Of a DNA stretch of 50,026 bases, positions 9,513 to 18,036 are shown one piece after another. Location: NCBI GenBank assembly GCA_030053915.1, contig JASGCT010000012.1, forward strand, positions 1 to 50,026, written 5' to 3'. Origin of the DNA: Alphaproteobacteria bacterium. GTDB taxonomy: Bacteria; Bacteroidota; Bacteroidia; Chitinophagales; Chitinophagaceae. The notes beneath the pieces are model-generated. The model did not search any database, was not told the origin of the DNA, and saw only the letters and a list, made by a program, of their open reading frames with translations. Numbering within the stretch: position 1 is the stretch's first letter; each line of letters opens with the position of its first letter. Both the position numbers and the translations under genes were made by a program.

Positions 9513-10766
9513 ATGAATATTAAAAATAAAATACAATTAATTAAATTTAATTACAAAGATAACTCTTTGTTCGAGTTTAGTATAATATTACTATTTTTAG
9601 TATTACCTGCTATTATATTTCTAATTCCACAAACTTCAAATTCTGAGACTTTTTTTATTTTTATTTTTATTTATCTTATTTATCTATTCTTAAAATCCAT
9701 TCAAATTATTTTTTTTAATTTTTTAATTTTATTTTTGATATATATATTGATTCTAATTCATACAATTTTAAGCGATTTTAATTTAGGTTTTTATAGTAGT
9801 AAACAATTATTTTCAATAATTTTGTTATTCTTTTTCTTTACTACTTTGAGTATATTTAGTTATTTATATTATAGAGTTAGTGATGAAAAAATAGATAAAA
9901 TTGTTATCAATATATACATGGTTTTTATTATTATATGGTTATTTTCATTATTTTATAAATTTGATTTAATAAATTATAGTAAACCTATGTTCCCTTTTAC
10001 AGAACCTTCTTTTTATGCCTTAAATTTTTCTGTTTTCGTTTTTTATTTTATTTATAAGAAAAAAAAATATAAATCGTTATATTTTTTATTTTGCATTGCT
10101 ATGGGGCTATTAATTGAAAACCTTACATTTTTGGTATTGTTAATATTAATGCTATTAATTATTTATAAAGTTAAAAAACTGATTATAATTTTATTTTTTT
10201 TAACATGTTTAATTTTAATTTCAAACCAATCAAATTTTGTAGTTGAAAATTTAGATTTTAGTTATTATTTAGATAGAATATCTTTTGATGAAAGTTCTGA
10301 TAATCTTTCAGCATTATGTTATAATTTAGGTATCGAAATGGCTGTAAATGATTTTGTAAATACGAATGGTTTAGGTGTTGGTTTTCAACAAATGGGTACG
10401 TATTTTTCTAATTATAATTTTAACGATCTAATAATTGGTATATTTGGAGATTCATTAAATTTAAAAGATGGCACTTTTTATGCAGCTAAAATTATTTCTG
10501 AATTTGGAATACTAGGTATTTTATTTTTAGTTTATTTTTTAATAAAATTTTATAAATCCGTGTTATACTTAAAACGTAACTCGTTTAACCCTCAAAATAC
10601 TAAATTTATTTTAATAAATATTATTATAGTAACATCATTTATAGATATTTTTGTAAGATCCCAAGGTTCATATTTTACACCTAAGTTTTTTATATTATGC
10701 TTTGCATTATTTAATTATAATGAAGTTAATAGATTAGATAAAGCACCAAATATGTTAGATAAGTAA
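9513..10766 (+). CDS. Wzy-like O-antigen/capsule polymerase
   Basis: The 417-residue protein is almost entirely hydrophobic with around 10-12 predicted membrane segments and a larger hydrophilic loop near residues 250-320 (FDESSDNLSAL, NTNGLGVGFQQMG), the profile of Wzy polymerases and O-antigen ligases. The loop motif NGLGVGFQ resembles the GxGxG-containing segment common in these proteins. I place the start at the ATG at 9513; a TTG at 9486 would overlap the upstream gene. It probably links flipped repeat units in the periplasm. Wzy sequences are highly divergent, so the call rests on topology and context. It is one of the most AT-rich genes here. Confidence 0.7.
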   Translation: MNIKNKIQLIKFNYKDNSLFEFSIILLFLVLPAIIFLIPQTSNSETFFIFIFIYLIYLFLKSIQIIFFNFLILFLIYILILIHTILSDFNLGFYSSKQLFSIILLFFFFTTLSIFSYLYYRVSDEKIDKIVINIYMVFIIIWLFSLFYKFDLINYSKPMFPFTEPSFYALNFSVFVFYFIYKKKKYKSLYFLFCIAMGLLIENLTFLVLLILMLLIIYKVKKLIIILFFLTCLILISNQSNFVVENLDFSYYLDRISFDESSDNLSALCYNLGIEMAVNDFVNTNGLGVGFQQMGTYFSNYNFNDLIIGIFGDSLNLKDGTFYAAKIISEFGILGILFLVYFLIKFYKSVLYLKRNSFNPQNTKFILINIIIVTSFIDIFVRSQGSYFTPKFFILCFALFNYNEVNRLDKAPNMLDK

Positions 10767-10872
10767 CCTTTATATTTTTAAAATTTAACCTTTTTCAAAT
10801 GTTAAATAAAATTAGATAGTATTAATATAATTATTTAACCTCAATAAATTATTTTAAAATTCAAAAATGTTA

Positions 10873-10880
10873 TATCTTTG
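10873..10880 (+). promoter_or_regulatory. Bacteroidota -7 promoter element inside the polysaccharide locus
   Basis: TATCTTTG is a full match to TAnnTTTG. It lies in the 165-base gap after the polymerase gene, 51 bases before the second acetyltransferase start, and would let the distal part of the locus be transcribed separately. Confidence 0.6.
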
Positions 10881-10931
10881 CTTTAATATATTAGAAATAA
10901 AACAACAAATTATTTTTTAAATATTTTTATA

Positions 10932-11522
10932 ATGTATCATATGTATGGATTTTTGGGTTTTTTGAAGTTACTTTTATCTTACTTTTATACAAAAATATTT
11001 TTCAAAAATACACGTTTGATTAGATTACCAATAGATATAAGAAATAAAAATAATATAAATTGGGATAATAAATTAACAACTGGTGTTGGATGTAGAATTG
11101 AAGCATACCCACTAAATAAAAATCATCAAACCTTAATATTTGGTGATAATATTCAACTTAATGATTATGTTCATATAACTGCTATGAATAAAGTGATTAT
11201 TGGAAACAATGTACTTATGGCAAGTAAAATCTACATTTCAGATTGTATTCACGGTAGTTATGCAGGTAATTCAAACGATAGCAGTCCTTTAGAGTTACCT
11301 ATTAATAGAAAATTACATTTTAAAGAAGTAGTTATAGAAGATAATGTATGGCTTGGCGAATCAGTTTCTGTATTGCCAGGAGTTACTATTGGTAAAGGTA
11401 CTATAGTTGGTGCCAACTCCGTTGTAACTAAAAACCTACCTCAATATGTAATTGCCATAGGTACGCCTGCAAAACCAATTAAAAAATTCAATTTTGAAAA
11501 ACAATTATGGGAAAAAATTTAA
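10932..11522 (+). CDS. hexapeptide-repeat O-acetyltransferase, second copy
   Basis: The 196-residue protein is a left-handed beta-helix acyltransferase: LIFGDN, VIIGNNVLMASKIYISD, VVIEDNVWLGESVSVLPGVTIGKGTIVGANSVVTKN and AIGTPAKPIKKF are successive hexapeptide turns. SDCIHGSY carries the candidate catalytic histidine. It has the same plan and closing segment as the 8010-8609 protein, so the two are paralogues, perhaps with different acceptor positions. The N-terminal 30 residues are hydrophobic and could contact the membrane. An ATG three codons in (10941) is an alternative start. It follows its own promoter element. Confidence 0.82.
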   Translation: MYHMYGFLGFLKLLLSYFYTKIFFKNTRLIRLPIDIRNKNNINWDNKLTTGVGCRIEAYPLNKNHQTLIFGDNIQLNDYVHITAMNKVIIGNNVLMASKIYISDCIHGSYAGNSNDSSPLELPINRKLHFKEVVIEDNVWLGESVSVLPGVTIGKGTIVGANSVVTKNLPQYVIAIGTPAKPIKKFNFEKQLWEKI

Positions 11523-11524
11523 AT

Positions 11525-12658
11525 ATGAAAAATATATTAATTACGGGCGGTGCAGGCTTTATAGGAAGTAATCTGGCACTTGCTTTATTAGAAAAAAATT
11601 ATAATGTTACTGTTTTAGATATTCTATCTGAACAAATACATGGACATAATCCAGAATTAAATTCGTGTTTATTTAATTCAATTAAAAATAAAATTAATTT
11701 TATAAAAGGTACTGTAACTTCAAGGACTGATTTGTTAAAAGCAATTAAAAATCAAGATATCATTGTTCATTTAGCAGCCGAAACTGGAACAGGGCAATCC
11801 ATGTATTGTATAGAAAAGTACTCTGAAGTAAATATACACGGAACGGCTATCATGCTAGATATTTTAGCAAATACACAACATAGTATCAAAAAAGTAGTAG
11901 TTGCATCGTCGCGTTCAATTTATGGTGAAGGTAAATATATGCATCCTCAATTCGGAATTGTACATCCTAAACATCGTCTTGAAAAAGATATGTTTGCAGG
12001 TCAGTTTGAGGTTTTTTTAGAAGATAACGTTTTACTAAAAGTCATGCCAACAGATGAAGATTCTAAAATTCACCCTTCTTCTGTTTATGGAATAACGAAA
12101 CAAAATCAAGAACAAATGATTATGACAGTTTGCCCAAATATTGGAATTCATAGTGTCGCTTTTAGATATCAAAATGTTTATGGACCTGGTCAATCTTTAT
12201 CTAATCCTTATACCGGTATTTTATCTATTTTTTCTACTCAAATACTAAACAATAATAATATTCAAATTTTTGAAGATGGTAAAGAATCTCGAGACTTCGT
12301 TTATATTGATGATGTTGTAGATGCAACAATATTAGGTATTCAATTAGACGAAGCCAATAACCAAATATTTAATGTAGGTAGTGGTGAGCCCATTGATGTT
12401 CTTACCGTTGCAAAAACTTTAATCAATGCTTATGATATAAAAGTTGATATAAATATTACTGGTAATTTTAGGATAGGTGATATAAGACATAATTATGCTG
12501 ATTTAACTAAAATAAAAAAAATGTTAAACTTTGTTCCCAAAACAAAATTTGAAATTGGTATTTATAAGTTTACAGATTGGGTTAAAACTCAGAAAATACA
12601 AAAAGACACTTTAAATGAGTCTTTAGAAGAAATGAAAATTAAAGGATTATATAAATAA
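11525..12658 (+). CDS. NAD-dependent epimerase/dehydratase (extended SDR)
   Basis: The 377-residue protein is an extended short-chain dehydrogenase/reductase. The NAD-binding GGAGFIGS is at about residues 8-15, VVASSRSIYGEG supplies the catalytic serine region, and the YGITK sequence supplies the Tyr-xxx-Lys pair. RDFVYIDDVVDA and the late FNVGSG are typical of nucleotide-sugar epimerases and dehydratases. I prefer the ATG at 11525, which puts the first beta strand at the N terminus; an upstream ATG at 11507 would overlap the acetyltransferase gene. It probably makes or interconverts a nucleotide sugar for this polymer. The substrate is unknown. Confidence 0.83.
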   Translation: MKNILITGGAGFIGSNLALALLEKNYNVTVLDILSEQIHGHNPELNSCLFNSIKNKINFIKGTVTSRTDLLKAIKNQDIIVHLAAETGTGQSMYCIEKYSEVNIHGTAIMLDILANTQHSIKKVVVASSRSIYGEGKYMHPQFGIVHPKHRLEKDMFAGQFEVFLEDNVLLKVMPTDEDSKIHPSSVYGITKQNQEQMIMTVCPNIGIHSVAFRYQNVYGPGQSLSNPYTGILSIFSTQILNNNNIQIFEDGKESRDFVYIDDVVDATILGIQLDEANNQIFNVGSGEPIDVLTVAKTLINAYDIKVDINITGNFRIGDIRHNYADLTKIKKMLNFVPKTKFEIGIYKFTDWVKTQKIQKDTLNESLEEMKIKGLYK

Positions 12659-12663
12659 TATTT

Positions 12664-12845
12664 ATGGGTATAATAGTCAATGGTCGTTTTTTAACTATGC
12701 CTATAAATGGTATTTTTCGGTTTGCATTAGAACTTTGTAAACAATTAAAAAAGCATAACATTCAATTTGTTATTATAGTGATTTCCCAAATTTAGATCAA
12801 TATCATTCTCAATATATCATGAATCAGTTTTTATCATTATTATAA
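12664..12845 (+). pseudogene. remnant of a group 1 glycosyltransferase gene
   Basis: The first frame from ATG 12664 reads MGIIVNGRFLTMPING, then FRFALELCKQLKKHN, and ends at TAG 12793-12795 after 43 residues. NGRFLT-x-x-(x)-G-x-x-RFA-x-EL is the usual N terminus of GT4 family enzymes. A second frame continues from about 12774 as YSDFPNLDQYHSQY and stops at 12843-12845, so a frameshift near 12772 splits the reading frame. The rest of the gene is missing. It is a truncated, frameshifted relic between the epimerase gene and an intact GT4 gene, evidence of past gene loss or replacement in the locus. Confidence 0.7.
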
Positions 12846-12862
12846 CGTTTAACACCAACCAA

Positions 12863-13951
12863 ATGAACATCATCCTTGATAATATCATTTTTTCATTACA
12901 AAAAGCCGGTGGCATTTCAAACCATTGGAGCTCCCTTATTCAAAATATACATAACGACAACTCATTTAACCCTAAATTTATTGAATATAACAATGCAACT
13001 CAAAATTTCTTTAGAAAAAAAATTAATATAAAACAAAATTTAATTATTTCTAAAAATAAAAATTTCTTACAATTCAAAAGATATTGCAATTTTAAAACCA
13101 TCAGCCAAGAAAAACATATTTTTCATTCTTCTTACTACCGCACTGAAAAAAATAATGCCGCAGTTAATATCACCACCGTTTTTGATTTTATTTACGAACA
13201 TTTTAGAAATGGATTACCCAAAAGAATTCATTCCTGGCAAAAAACAAATGCTATCCTAAATTCTAAAAGCATTATCTGTATTTCCCAAAGTACCAAAAAT
13301 GACCTTCTGAAATTTTATCCAAACCTAAAATCTAAATTAATTCATGTCATTTATTGTGATATAAATGTAGAATTCAAACCCATTCAACTTAATGTACCAT
13401 TTGATAAAAAGCATCATTTTGAAGATTTTAGTTATGCTATTTTTGTAGGCGACCATCAAACATCCTATAAAAATTTTAATATAGCCATCGAAGCTTGCAA
13501 TTTACTCAATAAAAAACTTCTAATCGTAGGAGGCGGAAAACTAAATAAACACGAAATTAATTTGTTAAATAATTCATTAGGCTCAAATAACTATCAATCT
13601 ATATTAAATGTCTCAGTTCAAGATTTAAATCAATATTATAACCGAGCTTATTGCTTACTCTACCCTTCAAGCTACGAAGGTTTTGGTATTCCAGTTGTTG
13701 AAGCTCAAAAAGCCGGCTGCCCCGTTGTTGCAACGCACAGCGCTTCCATTCCTGAAGTTATTGGAAATATAGTATGTGCCGTTAAAAATCCGCTCCCTCA
13801 AAACATAGCCAAAATTATGAAAAGCCTCCAACTAAATTCTCAATTTAGACAAGAAACCATTGCTATGGGATTTGAAAAAGCCTCAATGTTTAAAACTGGA
13901 GACGAATACAGAAATACGAAAGACTTTTATCTAGAATCCTTTAACCATTAA
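12863..13951 (+). CDS. glycosyltransferase family 4 (group 1)
   Basis: The 362-residue protein is a GT-B glycosyltransferase. SLQKAGGISNHW near residues 11-22 is the N-terminal glycine loop region, AIFVGDHQTSYKN near 192-204 starts the C-terminal Rossmann domain, and EGFGIPVVE at 272-280 is the EX7E signature of retaining GT4 enzymes. Codons look less AT-biased than in the polymerase gene upstream. It probably adds a sugar to the repeat unit. The donor is unknown. Confidence 0.87.
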   Translation: MNIILDNIIFSLQKAGGISNHWSSLIQNIHNDNSFNPKFIEYNNATQNFFRKKINIKQNLIISKNKNFLQFKRYCNFKTISQEKHIFHSSYYRTEKNNAAVNITTVFDFIYEHFRNGLPKRIHSWQKTNAILNSKSIICISQSTKNDLLKFYPNLKSKLIHVIYCDINVEFKPIQLNVPFDKKHHFEDFSYAIFVGDHQTSYKNFNIAIEACNLLNKKLLIVGGGKLNKHEINLLNNSLGSNNYQSILNVSVQDLNQYYNRAYCLLYPSSYEGFGIPVVEAQKAGCPVVATHSASIPEVIGNIVCAVKNPLPQNIAKIMKSLQLNSQFRQETIAMGFEKASMFKTGDEYRNTKDFYLESFNH

Positions 13952-13976
13952 ATTTTTAATTAATAAAATAAAAAAT

Positions 13977-15035
13977 ATGAAAAAAAAAATCCTTATTACA
14001 GGGTCATCAGGGCTAATAGGTTCTGAAGTTGCCAAATTCTTTGATGCTAAAAACTGGGACGTACACGGACTTGATAATAATCAAAGAGAGGTATTCTTTG
14101 GTACTAATGGTAGCACACTTTGGAACTTAAAACATTTGCAACAAACACTTAAAAGTTTTACCCATCATGAACTTGATATTAGACACAGAGAGGCTATCAT
14201 CAAATTGGTGAACGACCTTAAACCCGACGCAATTGTGCATACTGCTGCCCAACCAAGCCACGACCTTGCCGCAAAAATACCCTTTGATGACTTCGACACC
14301 AACGCCGTAGGTACTTTCAACTTACTTGAAGCTACCAGACAATGTTCTTGCAATATTCCTTTTGTATTCTTATCAACCAATAAAGTGTATGGCGATGCCC
14401 CTAATTATCTTAATTTAATAGAAAATGAAACCCGCTGGGACTATCAAGACCCTCAATATTTTAACGGAATTAATGAAAAATTTCAAATAGACCAATGTAA
14501 ACATTCACTATTCGGCGCTTCTAAACTTGCGGCAGATATTAGCGTTCAAGAGTATGGGCAATATTTTAATATGCCTACTGTTTGCCTTAGAGGCGGTTGC
14601 TTAACGGGTCCGTCGCATTCTGGCGTAGAACTGCATGGATTTTTAAGTTATATTATCAAATGTAATTTAGAACATATTAAATATACAATTTTTGGTTATA
14701 AAGGCAAACAAGTTCGCGACAATATTCATTCCTATGATGTCTCTAATTTTATATACCAATTTATTTCTAATCCAAAATCAGGGCAAGTTTATAATATCGG
14801 TGGTGGTAAAGATAATTCTTGTTCAATTTTAGAAGTCATCACTATCATTCAAAACATTACTCATATTAAAATGAACTTCGAATATAATGAAACCAATCGC
14901 ATCGGCGACCATATTTGCTACTATACCGATTTAACAAAAATTAAAAACGATTACACCAATTGGGACATTACGATAAGTTTAGAAGAAACCATTAACCAAA
15001 TCATCGAAGCATGGCAGCAGAGAATAAAAAAATAA
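13977..15035 (+). CDS. CDP-tyvelose/paratose-2-epimerase-like SDR epimerase
   Basis: The 352-residue extended SDR has GSSGLIGS at 9-16 and FLSTNKVYGD at 131-140. The usual Tyr-xxx-Lys site reads Phe179-Gly-Ala-Ser-Lys183 (LFGASK), so the catalytic tyrosine is replaced by phenylalanine. RGGCLTGPSHSGVELHGF, GYKGKQVRDNIHS and YNIGGG fit the RfbE-like CDP-tyvelose epimerase branch. From memory, this branch often has the HSLFGASK form, so the change may be lineage-typical rather than inactivating. It likely epimerises a nucleotide sugar for the polymer. Its last 25 bases overlap the next gene. Confidence 0.82.
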   Translation: MKKKILITGSSGLIGSEVAKFFDAKNWDVHGLDNNQREVFFGTNGSTLWNLKHLQQTLKSFTHHELDIRHREAIIKLVNDLKPDAIVHTAAQPSHDLAAKIPFDDFDTNAVGTFNLLEATRQCSCNIPFVFLSTNKVYGDAPNYLNLIENETRWDYQDPQYFNGINEKFQIDQCKHSLFGASKLAADISVQEYGQYFNMPTVCLRGGCLTGPSHSGVELHGFLSYIIKCNLEHIKYTIFGYKGKQVRDNIHSYDVSNFIYQFISNPKSGQVYNIGGGKDNSCSILEVITIIQNITHIKMNFEYNETNRIGDHICYYTDLTKIKNDYTNWDITISLEETINQIIEAWQQRIKK

Positions 15036-16171
15036 TAATAATAACACCCTATTTTTTGCCGAATAATACTATTGATGTTATTTCTGTACTCAAGATGTGC
15101 GAAGCAATGTTAAAAATTTACCCTAAACTTGACATACATATTGTAACAACCAATAATAAATATAAATCTAATTTTAATTTATTAAATAAACAAGATACTT
15201 TTATCAACGCCCTGAAAGTTCATTATATATCTTATTTCAAAATCAATGTGAAGTCCAATATTTTCAAAATGATTGACAATATGATTCAAGGCTTTCAATT
15301 AGTAAAACTTGCAAAAAAATTAAATATCAACAATATTATCTGTTTAACCAGCCCGCCTTTGATATCCATATTTTCACATCTTGGTTTTAAAAATAAAAAT
15401 TTTTTTTATTGGTCATTCGACTTATTCCCGGAAGCCTTAGAAGCTGATAATATTATTAAAAATAAATTTATTCTTAAATTTTTATCAAATTTAATTTATA
15501 ATAACCCTCCGAAAAATTTAATTAGCTTAGGCGAATTACAATATAATTATTTAATTAAAAAATATGGGTCTTCAGCTATTCAAAAAATAATTTTACCATG
15601 TGGCATCCATTCTAATATGATTGATAATCAAGCCCCAATATGGTATTCTACCTCCAAAATTAATATAGGATACATTGGCAATATTGGACGTGCTCATAAT
15701 GAAGATTTCCTGCTCAATATCTTAAAATTATTAAACAATCACCCAAATTTTAATATTATTATTGTGGTTTATGGCATTCATGCACAAAAAATCATAAATT
15801 GTATTCATACTTTAAAATCATCTAATATACAAATTTTAAAAGAAGTACCTCAAAACTTAATTGGTTATATTGATGTGCATGTTGTTAGTTTAAAAGATAA
15901 TTGGAAAAATATTGCTGTACCTTCAAAAGCAGTCAGCGCAGTCTGTTCTGGTTCAACCAATTGGTTTTGTGGTCCCAAAGATTGCGATACTTATCAAATG
16001 CTAAACCAAGCCATGTTTTACTCAACCGATGCTATGACATCTATTCAACAAACAATTGAAAATTTAACTTTAGAAAATATAAAACTTAAAAAAGAACAAG
16101 CCCGCAAAATATCCAAAGAACTGTTAGAACTTGAACAAGGTGCTTATCAAGAAATTATGAATCAAATATAA
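15011..16171 (+). CDS. GT4-like glycosyltransferase
   Basis: The 386-residue protein has a GT-B layout. IIIITPYFLPNN at the N terminus and SLGELQYNYLIKKYGSS in mid-protein resemble WbuB/WcaI-type group 1 transferases. NIGYIGNIGRAHNED near residue 215 begins the nucleotide-binding half, and VPSKAVSAVCSGS near 300 is the donor-binding segment. A clear EX7E pair is not seen. The start lies inside the preceding epimerase gene with a 25-base overlap, implying translational coupling. It is the last biosynthetic gene of the locus. Linkage and donor are unknown. Confidence 0.72.
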   Translation: MAAENKKIIIITPYFLPNNTIDVISVLKMCEAMLKIYPKLDIHIVTTNNKYKSNFNLLNKQDTFINALKVHYISYFKINVKSNIFKMIDNMIQGFQLVKLAKKLNINNIICLTSPPLISIFSHLGFKNKNFFYWSFDLFPEALEADNIIKNKFILKFLSNLIYNNPPKNLISLGELQYNYLIKKYGSSAIQKIILPCGIHSNMIDNQAPIWYSTSKINIGYIGNIGRAHNEDFLLNILKLLNNHPNFNIIIVVYGIHAQKIINCIHTLKSSNIQILKEVPQNLIGYIDVHVVSLKDNWKNIAVPSKAVSAVCSGSTNWFCGPKDCDTYQMLNQAMFYSTDAMTSIQQTIENLTLENIKLKKEQARKISKELLELEQGAYQEIMNQI

Positions 16172-16410
16172 ATATTTTGCTAAGTCTGGGAAAGTAATCT
16201 AAACAGTATCATTGTATATTTTTGTATATTTTTGTTTTGTTGTTTGGGTTAAGTTTATTGAGGCACAATAATCTGAACCATAAAAAGAGGTGGATTTAGT
16301 TCCATAGTCTTAATTCATGACATGTTTTCAAGTAAAATGATCTAATTTTCCATTCATTCCAAAATTGTTCGCTGCCCATATTCGGGTTTTAATTAAAACA
16401 TTGTAAAAAA

Positions 16411-16444
16411 ATGTAAAAAAAAATAAAAAATGTAAAAAAAAATA
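16411..16444 (+). repeat. duplicated 15-base A-tract unit
   Basis: The same 15 bases (ATGT, nine A, TA) occur at 16411-16425 and 16430-16444, 19 bases apart. They lie directly upstream of the -7 element of the phosphatase gene and could act as an A-rich UP-like element, or be slippage products. Confidence 0.6.
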
Positions 16445-16446
16445 TC

Positions 16447-16454
16447 TACCTTTG
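16447..16454 (+). promoter_or_regulatory. Bacteroidota -7 element, nearly abutting the start codon
   Basis: TACCTTTG matches TAnnTTTG and ends five bases before the ATG at 16460. With the usual start-point spacing, transcription would begin at or next to the ATG, giving a leaderless or nearly leaderless mRNA. Confidence 0.55.
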
Positions 16455-16459
16455 TATAT

Positions 16460-17641
16460 ATGAAAATTTCTAAATATAAAAAATTTTGGTTTAAATGTTT
16501 GATTTTAGTTTGTTTTTTGTTTTTAAAAAGCTTGACACCTGTTGCTGCTCAAGAAAATTTAATTATTGTTATTATTGATGGATTAAGATGGCAAGAAGTA
16601 TTTCAGGGGATTGATCCATTTAATGCGCCAAAAGATGTTGCTACAAATAAAAATTTGGTTTTAAATAAATTTTGGGATAGTGATCCTAAAAAAAGTAGAG
16701 CCAAAATTTTCCCTTTTTTTTGGAATACTGTTGTATCTCAGGGTCAAATTTGGGGCAACAGAGATATTGGTAATAAAGTATCTGTTAAAAACCCCTATAA
16801 ATTCTCATTTCCAGGGTATAGTGAAATATTTTGTGGCTTTGTTGATAATAAAATAAATACGAATGACTATGGAAATAACCCCCATGTAAATGTTTTGGAA
16901 TTTCTAAATAGTTTACCTCAATATAAAGATAAAGTTGCAGTTTTTACGGCATGGGATGGTTTTATAAGAATACTTAATGTAAGTCGTTCAAAATTATATA
17001 TTAAAGCAGGTACTGATTTATATGGTGACGCCAATCCAGATGCTGAACAACAATTACTAAATACCCTTAAATCTAATTCTTATATATATACTTATGACCA
17101 AAATAAAATGTTAGATCAATATACTTTTTATGGTGCGTTTGACTACCTTAAAAAAAATAAGCCTAAGGTGTTATTTATTGGACTTGCCGAGGTAGATAAT
17201 TTTGGGCATAAATTTGATTATAGCGCCTATATTACATCAGCTAAACAAGACGATAAATGGTTATCTGATTTATGGAATTTTATTCAAAACGATAGTTTTT
17301 ACAAAAACAATACAACCTTATTTATAACAACCGATCATGGACGTGGTATTAAAGATAATTGGCCATATCATTGGACTGATGTACCCAGATCTGAAGAAAC
17401 TTGGTTTGCAGTTATTGGACCTAAAATAGCAGCTAATGGTGAAGTTAATTTATCAAGAAATATTTATTCTGGACAACTTGCTTCAACTTATGCAAAGATT
17501 TTAGGCTTCAATTTTACAGTACCAAATACAGTAGTTATGTTACCAATTTTAGATATCTTTAAAAAAAATATTTCAAATCCAGCTTTTCCAAGACCGCTTC
17601 CTATTACTATACCTAAAATTATGACAATAAATAAAAAATAG
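16460..17641 (+). CDS. secreted alkaline phosphatase superfamily phosphodiesterase/phosphatase
   Basis: The 393-residue protein has a signal peptide (residues 1-30, ending VAAQE). Metal-site motifs of the alkaline phosphatase/sulfatase superfamily follow: D40 in IIDGLRWQEVF, a KFSFPGYSE block at 114-122 in place of the usual nucleophile region, D246 and H250 in EVDNFGH, D292-H293 in TTDHGRG and H304. The set fits two-zinc enzymes of the NPP/PglZ-like type. It acts in the periplasm or outside the cell. Position just after the polysaccharide locus suggests, without proof, phosphoester removal or turnover on a surface polymer. It has its own promoter. Confidence 0.8.
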   Translation: MKISKYKKFWFKCLILVCFLFLKSLTPVAAQENLIIVIIDGLRWQEVFQGIDPFNAPKDVATNKNLVLNKFWDSDPKKSRAKIFPFFWNTVVSQGQIWGNRDIGNKVSVKNPYKFSFPGYSEIFCGFVDNKINTNDYGNNPHVNVLEFLNSLPQYKDKVAVFTAWDGFIRILNVSRSKLYIKAGTDLYGDANPDAEQQLLNTLKSNSYIYTYDQNKMLDQYTFYGAFDYLKKNKPKVLFIGLAEVDNFGHKFDYSAYITSAKQDDKWLSDLWNFIQNDSFYKNNTTLFITTDHGRGIKDNWPYHWTDVPRSEETWFAVIGPKIAANGEVNLSRNIYSGQLASTYAKILGFNFTVPNTVVMLPILDIFKKNISNPAFPRPLPITIPKIMTINKK

Positions 17642-17642
17642 A

Positions 17643-18026
17643 TTTAGTCGCGGTGTAACCAGTGTTAATGAAGAACTTATATCTAACCATAATAACAAAG
17701 CACAATACAATTTTTCCAAAATAACTGTTTTTGAGGTTTATGTTCCTATCGCTTCTTCGTTTTTATCCACCGACCCAGTCACTGACCCAGTCAACCACTT
17801 CACCTACCCAGTGATGACTCTTATCAAACTATTAAAACATAATGAACATTCATCAAGTCAGTTAAGAGACATGCTGAAAATAAAGCATAAGCAACATTTT
17901 AGAAATAATTATTTAAAGCCAGCTATAACAAAAGGATATATATCCCTAACTTTGCCTCATAAACCCAATAGTAGGTTACAAAAATACAAACTCACACATT
18001 TAGGATTATCTTTAATAATCGAATAA
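17643..18026 (+). pseudogene. 3' relic of an AlbA_2/RecG-like ATP-binding transcriptional regulator
   Basis: The frame is open from 17631 to the stop at 18026 and reads RGVTSVNEELISNHNN, FEVYVPI, a TDPVTDPV linker and a winged-helix-like end (SSSQLRDMLKIKHKQHFRNNYL, SRLQKYKLT). This is the C terminus of the large family with an N-terminal AlbA_2 domain, a GHKL-like ATPase domain and a helix-turn-helix end. The N-terminal 300 or so residues are absent, because the phosphatase gene ends at 17641. A GTG at 17811 could start a 71-residue peptide, but a truncated relic is more likely. It probably marks an old recombination edge. Confidence 0.72.
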
Positions 18027-18036
18027 TATAAATTTC

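Larger units (their letters stand above)
16172..16459. other. intergenic region at the end of the polysaccharide locus
   Basis: This 288-base AT-rich gap holds no convincing gene. Two copies of TATTTTTG (16217-16224 and 16227-16234) match the -7 consensus but sit in a low-complexity T-rich run. The last 60 bases are A-tracts leading into the phosphatase promoter. No terminator hairpin is visible after the last glycosyltransferase. Confidence 0.5.

Noticed and set aside
16290..16385. Minus-strand reading frame starting MGSEQFWNEWK, possibly a transposase relic
   Set aside because: Only about 27 codons before a stop and no further transposase-like sequence on any frame.
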